From Microvelia longipes (Eukaryota > Arthropoda > Insecta > Hemiptera > Veliidae), in assembly GCA_018340805.1 (NCBI GenBank), contig JACMZG010000008.1:60771491-60835490 (forward strand): a stretch of 64,000 bases of DNA, read 5' to 3'. Each line of letters begins with the position of its first letter. The stretch's first letter is position 1. Below are positions 23,020 to 35,524 of this stretch, piece after piece. The position numbers and the translations under genes were made by a program. The notes below the pieces were generated by a model that made no database searches, was not told the DNA's origin, and saw only the letters and a program-made list of their open reading frames with translations.

Positions 23020-23250
23020 TATTTAAATGACGTCAACGTCTGGATGTAAAATCTTGACGTCACCTTGGGAGTAAAATACTATTACTCTCCCCTCGGCTTC
23101 TATCGGGAGTTAATAGTCAGAACTCCCTCGGCCTTGCCTCGGAACTTAAATACATAAATTCCTTGGCTTTGCCTTGGGAGGTGAATGCTTTGGTTCCGTC
23201 GGCTTACGCCTTAGGCACCAACTAATTTCTCAGGGAAACAATAGCACTCT
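23020..23250. repeat. Series of short GC-richer hairpins in AT-rich DNA
   Basis: Four successive imperfect inverted units occur. On the minus strand they read approximately CCGAGGCAAGGCCGAGG, CCCAAGGCAAAGCCAAGG, AAGGCGTAAGCCGACGG and a worn CCGATAGAAGCCGAGG. Each has the plan outer pairs, mismatched GA or AA doublets, GGC/GCC pairs, and a 3-4 nt loop. Two TGACGTCA octamers (23028-23035, 23055-23062) sit at the left edge. Short peptides from it are not credible. Confidence 0.55.
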
Positions 23251-25300
23251 TTACTCCCTTGGTGCATAAATAACTATTAAATCTGTCAAAATCATAACGT
23301 TTAAATTTAAATTATTCATTAATCACATGATACATTGATATAATATTATATTTCTAATATTCTTATAAAGAACTAAATTAAAAAAAAACAAGGTAGCCAA
23401 GTATGATCAAAGGCCTAGCATTAGTAAACATTATTTAAGAGTATAACCCCTGGGAATACAACTTGAATTCCTATCTACCGTTTTATTTTTCGAGGCCAAA
23501 GAAATGTCATCTTAAACTTCAGGTAATCATGACATTCTGAGCACGAGCTATACTCGTCCAAAGTTATGAGAAAAAGTACAGAGGTACCCTGTACTTGATT
23601 TTTTGAGATTCATAAATACATAAATAGAGACGACAACTAAAAATTAGAACTAAAAACAAAACAACTTTCGTAATAAATTTATTTTTAATAAAAATTAAAT
23701 TAATCCCAAATTGATTTATTTTGGTAAATGTAACGTAACAGTGGCTTTGAAGGTAGAGGTAGATAGATAAAAGGGCTATAACAGTAGCCGATATAGATGG
23801 CTATTAGGATAAAGCTGGCAGTAGAGAGTAAATGGTAATTGATAGTGAGTATCTGGGGCCTATAGATCAATCAGAGTCTATCTATATTGGGTTACGGTTC
23901 CAGAGAACTAAATAACCCTTACAAGCCGCAAATTCACTTAGCTTCTCCACTTAACTTAAATCTGAGGTAAAAATTCTTTCAACAATATACATCGTGAAAA
24001 TATAATATATTTTAAACAAAATATTAAATCTGGGGTACCCTAAAGACAGTGCTAGTACTAATAGTTTAAAAAAAGTTACGTTTTCAAATTTCCAAAAAGA
24101 ATCAATTTATTATTTTCAGGGCTACTTTTAGTGTTGATCTGTTTACAGCCCACCAAAATAAGCGAGAAAGGAATTAAATTGTTCAATCTAGCTAGTGCCA
24201 GTCCTTTATAAAGATGGACACTACTTATTGAATTATTTTCAACAAATGAAGATGATTACTTTCTGTAAAGATTTTTTTTCAAACCAATGAATCAACAATT
24301 TTTGGATGGATCAAAACTACCGATGTTAGATTGTACAATATTTAATATTTATACCTGTAATTTTAAAAAATGTAATACTGAATAATAAAATAAAATAGGA
24401 ATGTAAATAAAAATTAATAATAAAATATAATATTGAATAAAGTTATTGACAAGGTGATGCCAATAAATTTAGGTCAAATCTAAACTTATTTATTTTAGGG
24501 TATTTTAAAAGAAAAATGGGCTAATAAGTTTGGGGCCATGTTTAAAACTACAATTCTATACACTCGCTAATACAATAATAAAAGGAAAAATGACTTACAA
24601 GATATTATGGCTCCTCGGTCGGTGTTATCAATAGTTAATATAAATTTTTACTTTTTTTTAATAAACCGATCAAACTTATAAACGAATCGAACGAAATTAA
24701 TAAGATTTTTATGACACAAGTAAGTAACAACTGTTTGCTTAGTCACGCTACAAAAACAGTTAGGTCTGCAGTTTTTAGGTTTGTATTTTGATCTAAACAA
24801 AGATTTACAAGTCTAGCCCGCAACTGTGCACGGAAAAATATAATGTTTTGACCCAGGTTTAATGTTTAAGTGTATTTAAACTTGTAATGTGAGTTTAGTC
24901 TATTAAATGATTTAGTATATTAATTTAATATGTAGAGTATCTGTATAAACATATTTGTTATGATTATTTAGGCACTAAAGGCGATACATAAAGTGCCAAA
25001 TGTATTAATAGTATACATGTTACAATCGGTGTGACTAACAAATTAAATAGATGTTAAGATGTACAAAACTTATTTATAAGTTATTTATAGTTTCAGCAAA
25101 AAAATATTTTGTTTATAATTATAATCTTAATTATAAACAAAGATTATAATTATATAATAATAATCTTAATTATAATTTATTTTTTGGTATTCATTACAAG
25201 TTCAAAAGAAATAGAAACTTACTAAAAATAACTCAAGATCTTCATTGTAATTAATGATCATTAGGAATAACTTATTCATTTTTGAGTCACTTTAAATTCA
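23251..25300. other. Intergenic stretch, nothing recognised
   Basis: Apart from AT-rich inverted repeats of ATAATTATAATCTTAATTAT near 25100-25190, no structure, gene or shared repeat could be supported. Confidence 0.45.
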
Positions 25301-25304
25301 TAAA

Positions 25305-25612
25305 AATCGGGTACGGGGCACCTCGGAACTTTTCCTCGGATTCACTACGCTCATCCTACCTACTTCAATATATACAATTCACAAACATGTACTGCCAGTA
25401 CGTCTTCACACTCGCTTCGCTTGTCCTCAGATAGTAAATATATTAGTTTCATTCCCAGCGGTCACCCATCCAGGCACTGATGCTGCCTAACTTTTATAAT
25501 CTAACCCGTAGATATTCTTGCCGAATTGAAACGAAACTTGGTATACTTATACTTGTACCAATTGGTATAAGTATAATTTGAAATTAATTTCAACTCCATT
25601 GGATTATTTATT
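25305..25612 (-). repeat. 5S-family repeat, promoter half only
   Basis: A minus-strand copy begins at the terminal sequence ATCGGGTACGGGGCACCTCG. It continues through two GNA-type hairpins (GGATTCACTACGCTCATCC and CACTCGCTTCGCTTGTCC) and a 5S-like block at 25458-25502 (plus strand AGCGGTCACCCATCCAG). It ends in the AT-rich middle, where an oppositely oriented copy starts. Confidence 0.75.
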
Positions 25613-25619
25613 CATTTTG

Positions 25620-26262
25620 ACTTTTCCTCATTTATGTCGTAGGTGTATGGGAAAGTATTGTTTGCAAAGAATTCCGAAACCGGATTATCTGTTTCAGTTT
25701 TTTACGACCTCCTGAGTAGTTAAAGCTGTCTGTCTCTGTCTGTATGTATGTGTCTATTATATTATCACTGTTGATCCTAAAGTATTTATGCTAGAGAGTT
25801 GAAAATTTGTTCTAGTTTTCCTATCCAAAATTAATTTTATGAACCCATTTTATCTGTCAATAATGCATTTTAAAAATGCATAAAACACAGGAAATGTTTC
25901 GATTAAGTTAAATTTGTCACGCATGTAGTCCTATATAAGACTAAATGTGCCAAGTCCCAGCTAATTATTAGCATTAGATTCTTTAAAAAAATATAAACTA
26001 TTGTATTGACATAAAATTTGATATGAGTGTATTCCTCCTTTATAATATAAACATACATACAATGCTTAATTTTAATACAGATGGTCTATCACAGTTTTTG
26101 TCGGATCACTTGCGTCAAGCACGTTTAATAGGTGATAAGTACGTGGAAGGGTGACCGAAGGGACTTCAATGGATTGCTTACTGCCTGAGAACGAGCGAAG
26201 CAAGTCTAAAGTGTAGAGGATGGGCGTAGCAAATCTGATTAGAAATCGAGGTACCCGAGGTA
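25620..26262 (+). repeat. 5S-family repeat, divergent subfamily
   Basis: This copy starts TTTTCCTCATTTATGTCGTAGG and ends GAAATCGAGGTACCCGAGG. Its 5S-like block (26103-26157) differs from the other copies in the box A/IE region and is closer to 5S rRNA at several bases: GGATCAC, AAGTACGTGGAAGGGTGACC. Two hairpins follow (around 26168-26187 and 26216-26236). It faces the adjacent minus-strand copy, making an inverted pair. Confidence 0.75.
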
Positions 26263-26723
26263 ACTAGGTATATTATTTAGTTAAGTTTATTAATATATGC
26301 AATTTTAGATTTAAACTGTTTTAAATTGTTTTTAAAACAGATTAATCCGAGATCTTTTTAATTTGTTATCAATATCCCTTGTTTCATGGCTATGACAATT
26401 TTTCTTGAGAGAGAGAGAAATAAACAGTTCCAACCCCTTACTACCTAAACTCCAAAAATATACTGAAATCCTTCTCAGGCTAAAAGAAGTCGTTGATGGT
26501 GCAATAAAAAAAAACAATTATTTTTTGGGAGAAAATTCTGACATTTTTGCATTTAAATTGTATGATCTTAAATAGAAGATGTATAACACTCCGTCTTTTT
26601 ATTTATAAATACAAAGTAGTGATACTTGGGAATTAAATAACATCATAATTCAAGCCCTATTAAAACAAAACAAACAGTAAATATTTAAATTTACAGACAA
26701 ATCAAACTATATTTTCAAGTCGT

Positions 26724-26751
26724 CTGTTATGCATGTATAGATGCATAACAG
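26724..26751. other. Perfect 11-bp inverted repeat
   Basis: CTGTTATGCAT and ATGCATAACAG surround a 6-nt spacer. An isolated small hairpin with no assigned function. Confidence 0.7.
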
Positions 26752-27105
26752 TAAATGGACACCCGTATATTACAATTTATTAACGATAGGTACCAGTGTA
26801 CATTTAATCATACACATATTTTCTTAAGAAAAATTGCAGAATTTATTATTCACATAATTATCACAGAAAAAAATGTGAAAGATCTACTTAAATAGATCTT
26901 TCTATCTTAAAAGATTCAAATAAACAAAGTATTTATGCATATAATTATTAATATGTTTAAATTGAAAGTTAATGAATTACTATTCTATAGGAATAGAATG
27001 AGGAGTTAAACCAACAATTCAAGCTTAAATATATAAAAATATTCAAATAAACCTGGGTCATAACTACATATTTTCTTAATATTTTTCTCCGTGCATAGTT
27101 GCGGG

Positions 27106-27647
27106 CTTAGAATAATACTATATATAGAAGGAGCACAGGACCGAAAACACAATGTAATTCCACTGATAACACGAAAGCCGGTTGACTGGTGCAACTAAGT
27201 AATGCTGCCAACCTGACAACAAAACATTATTTTAAATATGTGTCATAAATATCTATTAATGAAGAAAGGTCGTAAAGAACAAATATAATAACTTAAAACA
27301 CCTGCTGAGTATTTAATAAAACTGGTCTTAGATGGCAAAAAGGTGGCGGAATACAAGAATCTACATTTAGTTGACGAGGACTACTTTTTATATATAATTT
27401 TAATAATTACGTTAAACTACAGTTTATAATGCATAAAATATTGTAATGCACCGATATTTATATTAGTATTTTATGAATAATCAATCATTAATTAATAATA
27501 GAACATAATAATTCAGCAACCGGAAGTATTGCCAACTTTTTTTTAGAAAATTGTATATTGTAAGGGTGGCAGCATTACTTAGTTGCACCAGTCAACCGGC
27601 TCTCGTGTTATCAGTAGTGCTCCTTCTATATATAGTATTATTCTAAG
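27106..27647. mobile_element. M542 inverted-repeat element, copy 1
   Basis: The terminal inverted repeats (CTTAGAATAATACTATATAT outermost) extend about 90 bp inward through AGAAGGAGCAC and ACTGATAACACGAAAGCCGG. The 8-bp duplication GTTGCGGG lies at 27098-27105 and 27648-27655. The interior is AT-rich and non-coding. A second copy at 37089-37631 has its own perfect duplication, which fixes the ends precisely. Non-autonomous; the transposase superfamily is not identifiable from the ends alone, though 8 bp fits hAT. Confidence 0.9.
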
Positions 27648-27745
27648 GTTGCGGGCTAGACTCTTGTCAAAGATTTTGATTACTCTATACCAACTGTTTA
27701 CACTGGGATTTCATATTATCGAATAAACTTTATATCATTTCATTT

Positions 27746-28020
27746 CAAAGAGATATATTCCTAGAACGGAAATATCTTTCTTATTACATTACGGTGCTTG
27801 AAGCATCTTTTTGGGACTTTCAGGGGCTCTGTGTAACCTCATTTAATCAATCTACCAAGAGTGTGTAAAGGTTATGATAAAATAATCATAATTGAAACAT
27901 AAATAATTGAAACAAGTGTTCAACTTCCATTATATAAGTTAATGTAATATTGTTTAATTTATTTCATTATAATAGTAACCGAAGGAGTTCAGCTTACTTT
28001 TAGCGAATTTCAGTTGAACT
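27746..28020. mobile_element. hAT-1 non-autonomous element, degraded
   Basis: AGAGATATATTCCTAGAACG, TTTTGGGACTTTCAGGGGC and TCTGTGTAACCTCATTTAAT match the hAT-1 order. The copy runs to AATTTCAGTTGAACTT. The right terminus and duplication are not legible. Confidence 0.65.
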
Positions 28021-28098
28021 TCAGACTACGACACAAATCCGTTTCAGAGGTGCCTTATGACAAACAAAATTTCGCAAAACTTTATAATTTATAAATAA

Positions 28099-28102
<4 letters not shown>

Positions 28103-28177
<75 letters not shown>

Positions 28178-28182
28178 GTGTG

Positions 28183-28220
<38 letters not shown>

Positions 28221-28231
28221 TGGGTGTGTGT
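28103..28231. repeat. (TA)n followed by (TG)n microsatellite
   Basis: The TA run to about 28175 passes directly into a TG-rich run. It abuts the outer end of an F2 fold-back element, as at 63.9 kb. Confidence 0.95.
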
Positions 28232-29175
28232 ATTTCTAGACACTTTCTTGTAAATACGCTATCTTTCCATAGCATGTTTTCACGAACCCTATTGAAAACC
28301 AGGTTTTTGTGACGTCATTAACCTGGTTTGCTCAGCAAAATTCAGGGTTAATATTTTTCGCCGCAAAAAGGTCACTATTTATATCTTTTAGCTTAAACAA
28401 ATTAAACCGGTCGAAAGACCACTAACTGACCAAAAGGTAAAAAAAACTCATAATAAATTACCGGGAACCAAAATTACGGTCGTTGAAAATTAAATTTTGA
28501 GTTGGATGTCGTTTTCTATGTACTTTTGGGCGCTGAGTCGAATAAAACCGGTCCGAAATCGATATGTCAAAAAAACGACTAGTCAATTCCACAAAACCTA
28601 AAATACGGCTGCTAAACAACACATTTCAAGGGCTAAACAAGTCGTTTTCGTTGTTTTTTGGGTTCGTGAGTTGAATGAGAGTGGTCCGATAAGAGCAATC
28701 AAAGCCAGGGTACCTGGGTTCAAATCTTGGTAGGGACGATATTTTTTTTATTTTTTTTTTTACATAACATAAGTTTATAACTACAAAATAATTCTAGCAG
28801 GGTGATCCGCAAGTCGGGCGAATTTTCTTTGGAATGTGTCTTCCCGTGCCTAAAAATCCATATTTTGCTTAAGGATCCGATGCTTTATAGCTAGCAGTAA
28901 TTTTTTTCTGTATTTTTCAGAGGAAATATGCTAAAACCTTTGAAGAAACCAAACATGAAACTAACTGAGCATTTAACTATTGCAAATAATGGTGTGCACT
29001 GGCATCTTTAGAGGCATAATTATGCGCATTTCCTTTTAAAAATACAGAAAAAAATTAGTAACAAATAGTGCTTGATAATTAATTACTGCTCAAGTTATGA
29101 AGCTTAAATTGGATACTTAAGCGAAGAAGAAATTCGCTTGACAAGCAGACCACCGTGCCAGCATTTTTCTTCCTT
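28232..29175. mobile_element. F2 fold-back element, copy 1
   Basis: The order from the (TA)n/(TG)n side is TTTCTAGACACTTTCTTGTA, CCTATTGAAAACCAGG, and TGACGTCATTAACCTGG (28310-28326). Two similar sub-repeats follow (AAATTACGGTCGTTGAAAA and AAATACGGCTGCTAAACAA). Next is a B-box-like GGGTTCAAATC with GGTAGGGACGAT (about 28719-28740). An inverted repeat of about 180 bp per arm closes the copy (ATCCGCAAGTCGGGCGAATT ... AATTCGCTTGACAAGCAG). The same order occurs in reverse at 62535-63916. No transposase frame. Confidence 0.75.
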
Positions 29176-32100
29176 CTGCAGGTTAATTATTATTTCTCAT
29201 ACAATATTCTAATTAAGTATACAATGTCATATTCTTTTATTTTATTTTCTTCGCAAAGTGGAGGTTAAGTACGCCTTTATACTAAAAGAAAATTTTCTTT
29301 ACAGCCTAAATTAAAATTTAATTGCTCGTATACAGGGAAATGGAAAATAATAGCCTTTTTATTTAAGACCTTCACTAAACACGAAAGAAACGATTGATTG
29401 TTTCGATCAAAGCAAGCTATTTCATTGGACTATAAATCTTTTTCATGACTTTTGTTTTCATTATAAACTGGATACTATTCATTGAATGAAATCAATCATA
29501 TTATACCTGGGCAGCAGAATTACAGAGAATGATAAATATAGGGGGTCCATTCATCAATATTCACAATACACAGCGAGTCATTTGATTATTTTCTTGTCAC
29601 TAAGGTTTATACAAAGAGAAGCACGATTCCTATCTTTGTTTCTAGTCTAACAATAAACTTTACCAGATACATTGACTGTGACAACTCCGTCATGATTTGA
29701 ATATAAATTATTCTTCGGTTAATATCTTTACGATTAATAGTGCACCAGTCTTATAGATTTTGAACAAAATACTATTAGATTTTAATAACGTGCAATTGTC
29801 ACTCTGACTCTCCACGTCAATATTCTAAAGGAAAAGCCATCTTTCACTCTTTCGGTCATCATCAGTGTCAGGGCAATTTTATATTTTCTTTAGGAACTGA
29901 TTATTACAGAACAATTTTCTAAATATTCTGTACAATTTTTTTTAAATACTTTTTAACTTAATTTTTTAGTTTAAGTAAGTCTTTTTACTACTTACCTCAA
30001 AGATAAAATAGAAAGAAGTGGATTAGTGCATGCTATTAAGCAGTGGGACCATTAGAGCATCCTAGAACTGAGGATCATATGATGGTGTCATCTTACTTCA
30101 TTACCTTGCACTCGAGCTCTAAAACACTTTAATCTGCCACAATAACCAATATTTTCGATAATTCTTATAAAGATTATTTTTTGTACATCTTCTTATTAAT
30201 CTTTGTATATTAACCTAATGTTATCACTGAAACAAAGGATAAACAGATCAATAAATTGGGTGATTCGTGTTGCATTGAAAAGTGTTACACCAAAGGAAAC
30301 TATGCTACACCGTTCAAAGCAAGGGCATTCACCAGAAGAGGACACAGAGATCCGATACCCTTCAACTGATTGACATGAATTATTGGTTATTATTTAACCT
30401 ATATTTTTCTTACCTATTTACTCAATTTTTTCTCCATTTTAAAATCATTTCATTTCATTACAAAAATCGACCACCCTATGAATTACATTTAATCCGTTGA
30501 AATACATATGAATGACAATTCCTTTAGTAAATATGAAATAAATAGTAAACGAATAAACCGTCGAATCGATTTGCAGATAAGGCAAATTACATGTATGCAC
30601 TTTATTTAGCTTAAGTTTATATCTGAAAACTTGGTTAGATTTTTTTTAATTTATAAAAACAGACCAAAGGTCCATTTACAAAATAATATAAAATACAAAA
30701 TAAGGCAAAAATTTATAAAAAGAGACAAGAGATTTTAGGATATACGTTGCTAAAATGACATGTTTTGCTTTTATTAAATATTTTTTGTTGCTTAGTATAT
30801 GTAGGCCCTAAATCAGGTGTCTTAAAAGGTTTTATAAATTTAAAACACCGGACAGAAACAAGAAACATACCATCCCAGAATTACTATTTAGTTAGATTGC
30901 GCCTTGCAATTATCACTATAGTAAACAGTTAAACACTGGTGTAAAGTACTTTCACATTTTTAGTAGAATCCTTATTCGCGCAGGCTGAAGTTAAAACAAA
31001 TACTTCTATCAGTAGACTGTTATTGTTGTTTTTATTTTACCAAATAAAATCATTTAGAAAAAAATATAAATAAATATTTCTTTAAATAAAATTTCCCATT
31101 TTACTCAATAGAAATAGAGCATTACCTTTTATTAATTATTTATCATTATTAATTACTTTTATTTTATTTTGGTTTTACTTTTAACTTTATATGTTGGAAG
31201 AACGAAGAACAATACTGTAGAGTGTAGAGTGGAGCTACACGTGTGTGTTGCTCATAACATAGGACCAAGCGAGGGGATATTAGGAAGAGTCGGACAAATG
31301 GACCATATCCCCTCCGTTTAAAAACCCTCAGATTGAAACGTACGTAAGGATTAAATAAAAACTTCTTCCACAAACACTATCCTCGTAGAAGTGTGATTTT
31401 GGGTCACAAAAGGTTTAACTCTGAAATTTTAAACCTGCTTTTGGCCTTTTAAAAGTTAAAAATACAATAGAATATGTGGGATTTTAAAATAGGAATTAAA
31501 AGTTTATTTATGTTTTGGTTAAGCCTCTTTATGTCCTTTTTTCCCTGTGTAAACTTTTAACGTAAAATATGCATTATTTTTGACTACTGATTTTTCATTA
31601 AAATAACGTTATAATGTTTATTGCATTGGATGCATAATAATTATTAACGAACCTTTTTCCTTCTTTAGGAACTGACCATGACACAAAGGGAAGTTATTAA
31701 AATTGTTCCTAACCAGGTTACTGTTTCTCTAGAGCCTTGGAATCTCAACTCTTGGAATGAATCCTTAAAATCTCTACTCTTGGAATCTCAACTCTTAGAA
31801 TTACTTGTCGGCTTCCCAATTCCGTTATGAGATTAAAACTGTTGATTTAGTGAATGAATTCTAATGCAAATGGTGCTGAGTTTTAGAATAGTTTCTATAC
31901 TTATTCTCTCTCACATCTAATAAATATATTAGTATTACTGGAACAATTATTTATTCTTCTTAAAATTAAGTCAATAATATGTTCACCTCAAAATCGTTTT
32001 GCGGAATTATGACGTCAAAAAATAAATGCCACAAGCTCTTACCATACCACCAACCATATGGTATGATAATATTGCCATATTATTGTCTATGAGGAAAAGT

Positions 32101-32680
32101 AACCCATACTGTCATAAATCTATAAAATATGGTAAATAATAAAAAATTCAGTTTTACTTAGTAGTAAAACTTTATCGTAGTAGAGAATTCTTTTTATATT
32201 CGCTTGATCCATCGATTTTAGAAGTGATAACATTTGGATCACGGGAAATAAGAATCAAAAAGAGGGTTCGAAAGTTGGCAAGCGGACGTCCACTCGGTCC
32301 AGTTAAGGTCCGGTCCTCCCTTCACTAATACGAATGCAAATAATAACAATGCAGCCCTTCTGGACACTCCACCCTATTCTTGCCTATTACCTTCAGCCAT
32401 TCATTGTTTCATTTTGCCCTTTTTATTAAAGTTTTGACAAAGGAGAAAATTTAATTTTAACTTTTCATTCAATGTTTAGATTTAACACCTAAACAAATAA
32501 CATTAAAGTTTATAAGTTCTTCGACGAATAACTAAATACGGTTAATATGTCTTTATTAATATGTTTTCTAACGACAATGAAGTCTGGCTACAAACACATT
32601 ATACTAGATACGACCAAATAAACCGTAGTCGTGGAACACAATATCAACAAAAAGTAACATAACGAGCACTATAAGCATTC
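29176..32680. other. Intergenic stretch, nothing recognised
   Basis: Near 29855 CGGTCATCATCAGTGTCAGG recalls the arm of the palindrome at 54.3-54.6 kb. The minus-strand frame at 31164-31373 has no domain. Three partly repeated TTGGAATCTCAACTC units lie near 31738-31800. Otherwise no supported feature. Confidence 0.45.
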
Positions 32681-32682
32681 AT

Positions 32683-32866
32683 TATAGTGTGACACACGGC
32701 TAAAATCAGTTGACAGCGTGAGAAAAAAAAAGCCAGGAAGCCAATGAGGTTATTCCTACATGTTAAAGTTAAACCATGCCCACCATTTCAAATCGGACCA
32801 ACCGCATTAGTTCCTCAACACTATTTCTCCGCGCTGTCAACTGTTTTAGCCATGTATTAAACTATA
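32683..32866. mobile_element. Small MITE with 40-bp inverted ends
   Basis: The left end TATAGTGTGACACACGGCTA with AGTTGACAGCG is mirrored by the right end (CGCTGTCAACTGTTTTAGCC ... ACTATA). Total length is about 184 bp with no coding capacity. The TA at each edge fits a TA target duplication, but this is not decisive. Confidence 0.65.
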
Positions 32867-32899
32867 AGGATATGTTATAGCAATATTCCAATTGTCAAT

Positions 32900-33090
32900 A
32901 GAAATGAAATGAGCACAAAGCTTTTTTTTAATAATAAACTGCTCTGGCTTTCGCGGTTATTTTCATGAAGATTTAGGTCTTCCAGTTGTGAGTGCGTCAT
33001 TGTAGATGATGATGAATGCGACGTTTCGCTTCCACTGAAGGAGCCATCTTCTGGGATGTAGTACAGCATGAATGTGGTCACAATGCCCCA
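32900..33090 (-). repeat. GSETS/EDLNL repeat module
   Basis: This is the best reading of the module. On the minus strand a short open frame contains YIPEDGSFSGSETSHSSSS and LEDLNLHENNRES. The same peptide reading recurs, broken, near 2.5 kb and 59.4 kb. Conservation of the peptide across dispersed copies suggests it was once coding in a mobile element. There is no start or stop context for a host gene. Confidence 0.55.
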
Positions 33091-35119
33091 CGAAGCTGAA
33101 CTCCGATTTTACTTACTTGTGATAAGAGCCACTATTTTTATTTGATGACTTTTAAAATCAATTTTGATGCCGCCGGTCAAATATTGAGTAAGTTTAAATT
33201 AAAGAAGCTGTGTTGCCATTCCTTATTCATAATAATTATTAACAGTAGTGTTGATATTTACCTTTTGGTCTAAATTTGTCCTTAGACTCTAAATATAAGT
33301 TGAGGTCTTGTCCTGTTACGTATCTTTAAAATCTAAAACTAAATAATTAAAAAAGACAAATGAAGAAACTTACCAACTATTTAAGCATTCTTTCAACAAG
33401 TAATTAACATGCAATATATCTACTTATATTAAGTATCTTAAATACGCTGTCATATGTGATTTTGAAGTCTTAATCTAAGCACTTCTTAGAGCAAAATCAA
33501 TAAAATTATACTAAAAGAAACTATCCAGTGAATTTAAATGCATTATTTGAGATGTAGGTTTTATAATTACCCTGTTAAAAAAGAGCCAAAAGTTGAAACT
33601 ACTTTAGTTGAAACAAAAACATTAAAAAAACAGTGTTGTCAGACAATGAGACAAATATTATTTATTTAATAATATTTTTAAAATTCATTTATTGATACTT
33701 TTGTCATTCTGTATGTCATTATACAGTTAAAAATTTTAAATTATAAGTAATTCAGTAATAGTTATAATAATAAATAATAAATAATAATTATTATAATTTA
33801 TTTAACTAGAATCAGAGGTTATGTATATATTTTTTTTATTATACGTATTTAAGTTGGTAGTCCCGTTATTACAACAGCAGATTCATTTTTACTGCCGTTC
33901 TACAAAATAATTTGATGTAGATAAAGGGTTAATTTCAACAATTCTCGGGATTTAAAATGTATAGTGATATTTAGTATGCGTTTTTAATTTGTTTAGAATT
34001 TATTGTATGAGGTTACTTTTTTTAACATGCAGCTTGAGTTCTTACTGCAAAGTAATAATATTACAAGGTATGACGTAGCATTTTTAGGTTAAAATTAAAA
34101 TCCCTGGTTCTATTGCAAGCAAAATGCAATAATAAATAATTTATGCGTGTAATACAAATAAAGAAATTAATTAATTAAAACCTGTAACGTCTGATCCTCG
34201 GCTATGTGCAATAAAGCTTCAAAATTTCTTCACCTGCCAACTGTTTTTACTGAAAGCAACAGTCTCAAGCAATAAATAAAAGTGTTTGCCAAATGTATTT
34301 AATTACATGGTGGGCTTCGGGAAAAGATAAATGCATAAGAAGACTTTGAATTCAAAATTAATTTGCTACAATTTACGGATATCTGTCGTTTTTGCTATTT
34401 TGTATCTGATAGGCATTTTGGCATGAAATATTATCTTATTGTTCCTTAACCAAGTCGTTGTTTTTGACATTAATAATAAGATGCCGTCGATCTCTTAGCT
34501 GCTACGCGGGCCCCGCACCCCGTTGTTGTACTTTATCAGTTCTTAGCTACAAAATTATTTTATAGCTTGATTGAATGTTCCCGGTTTCCTGTAGGGTTGA
34601 TAAATACTCCTAGAAATGCAACACCTAGAATGATGACACCTAGAAATGCCTATGAGACACATAGCTTACCCTTTTGACACATGGTGACAAAAGATATAAT
34701 CCTCAAGTTAGGTTTAATTTCGTATAGAAAGCTTGCATTTCTAGGAGCCTGTAGCCTCAGTTTGTTTCTTTTTAAAAACTCATATAAGGAAAGTTATTAC
34801 AAATAAATATTTAGGAAAAAGGGTAAAGTCTATTTTATTTCACACTACCCCTATGATGATGTTTTTAACGGGGTGTCAAAATGAGGTGGGGGACTAAACA
34901 AAGCAATAGAAAGCTAACTTTTAATTTAGTGTTACACTAATTGAGATATAACGCTACCGCTATGTCCTGCTTCGCTTTACATGTAGAATTTCTATGTTTT
35001 CCCCTTTGTAAATAAAGCTGACTAATGAAAAGACAAAAGGGGTGAAATAATATCTGTGGGCCAAATCTATTTAGAAATATTAAAAGAGAACTGTTGAAAG
35101 TAAAACTTTTCATTAAATA
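33091..35119. other. Intergenic stretch, nothing recognised
   Basis: AT-rich, with repeated AATAATAAATAATAATTATT near 33760-33800 and several CACCTAGAAATGC-like short repeats near 34620-34660. No gene or RNA seen. Confidence 0.45.
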
Positions 35120-35490
35120 AACTCTCTTTGCTTGCCCTCAGAATATTAAAATCGCCTCATTTATGTTGCATTACGTCATTAGAATTACTTTGCTCGTCCT
35201 TACACAGGAAATAATCCGTTTTATTCCCAGCGGTCATCCATCCACGTATTGACCTCGCTCCATGATGATTCTGACAAAAGAAGCCGTATGAAACTTTTTA
35301 TACAATATCGACTCAATTTTTTCCTTTTTAACCGTTCTTTTAAACCTGTACATGATATTCAATAAAAATTGAACCAATGCTGATGAAGAAACTTAGCACA
35401 CTTATGTTTCACTTTTATAGGACTACATGCAAGTTAAATTTCAAGAGGATCGATCTAATAATTGGAGAAATATATGCAGTTTATAAATGG
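35120..35490 (-). repeat. 5S-family repeat, 5' part missing
   Basis: Two worn hairpins (CTCTTTGCTTGCCCTC, TTACTTTGCTCGTCC) and a 5S-like block at 35230-35274 (plus strand GCGGTCATCCATCCACGTAT) are followed by the AT-rich middle. It ends near GATCGATCTAATAATTGG, next to an F2 fragment. Confidence 0.7.
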
Positions 35491-35524
35491 GGTCCAGTGG
35501 CAAAGGTCCCTAAAATCTTGTTAA

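Noticed and set aside
28021..28275. Frame with poly-Thr/His and poly-Ile/Tyr
   Set aside because: It is a translation of the (TA)n and (TG)n microsatellites. The same holds for frames at 40446-40815, 44703-44969, 52578-52896 and 53964-54149.
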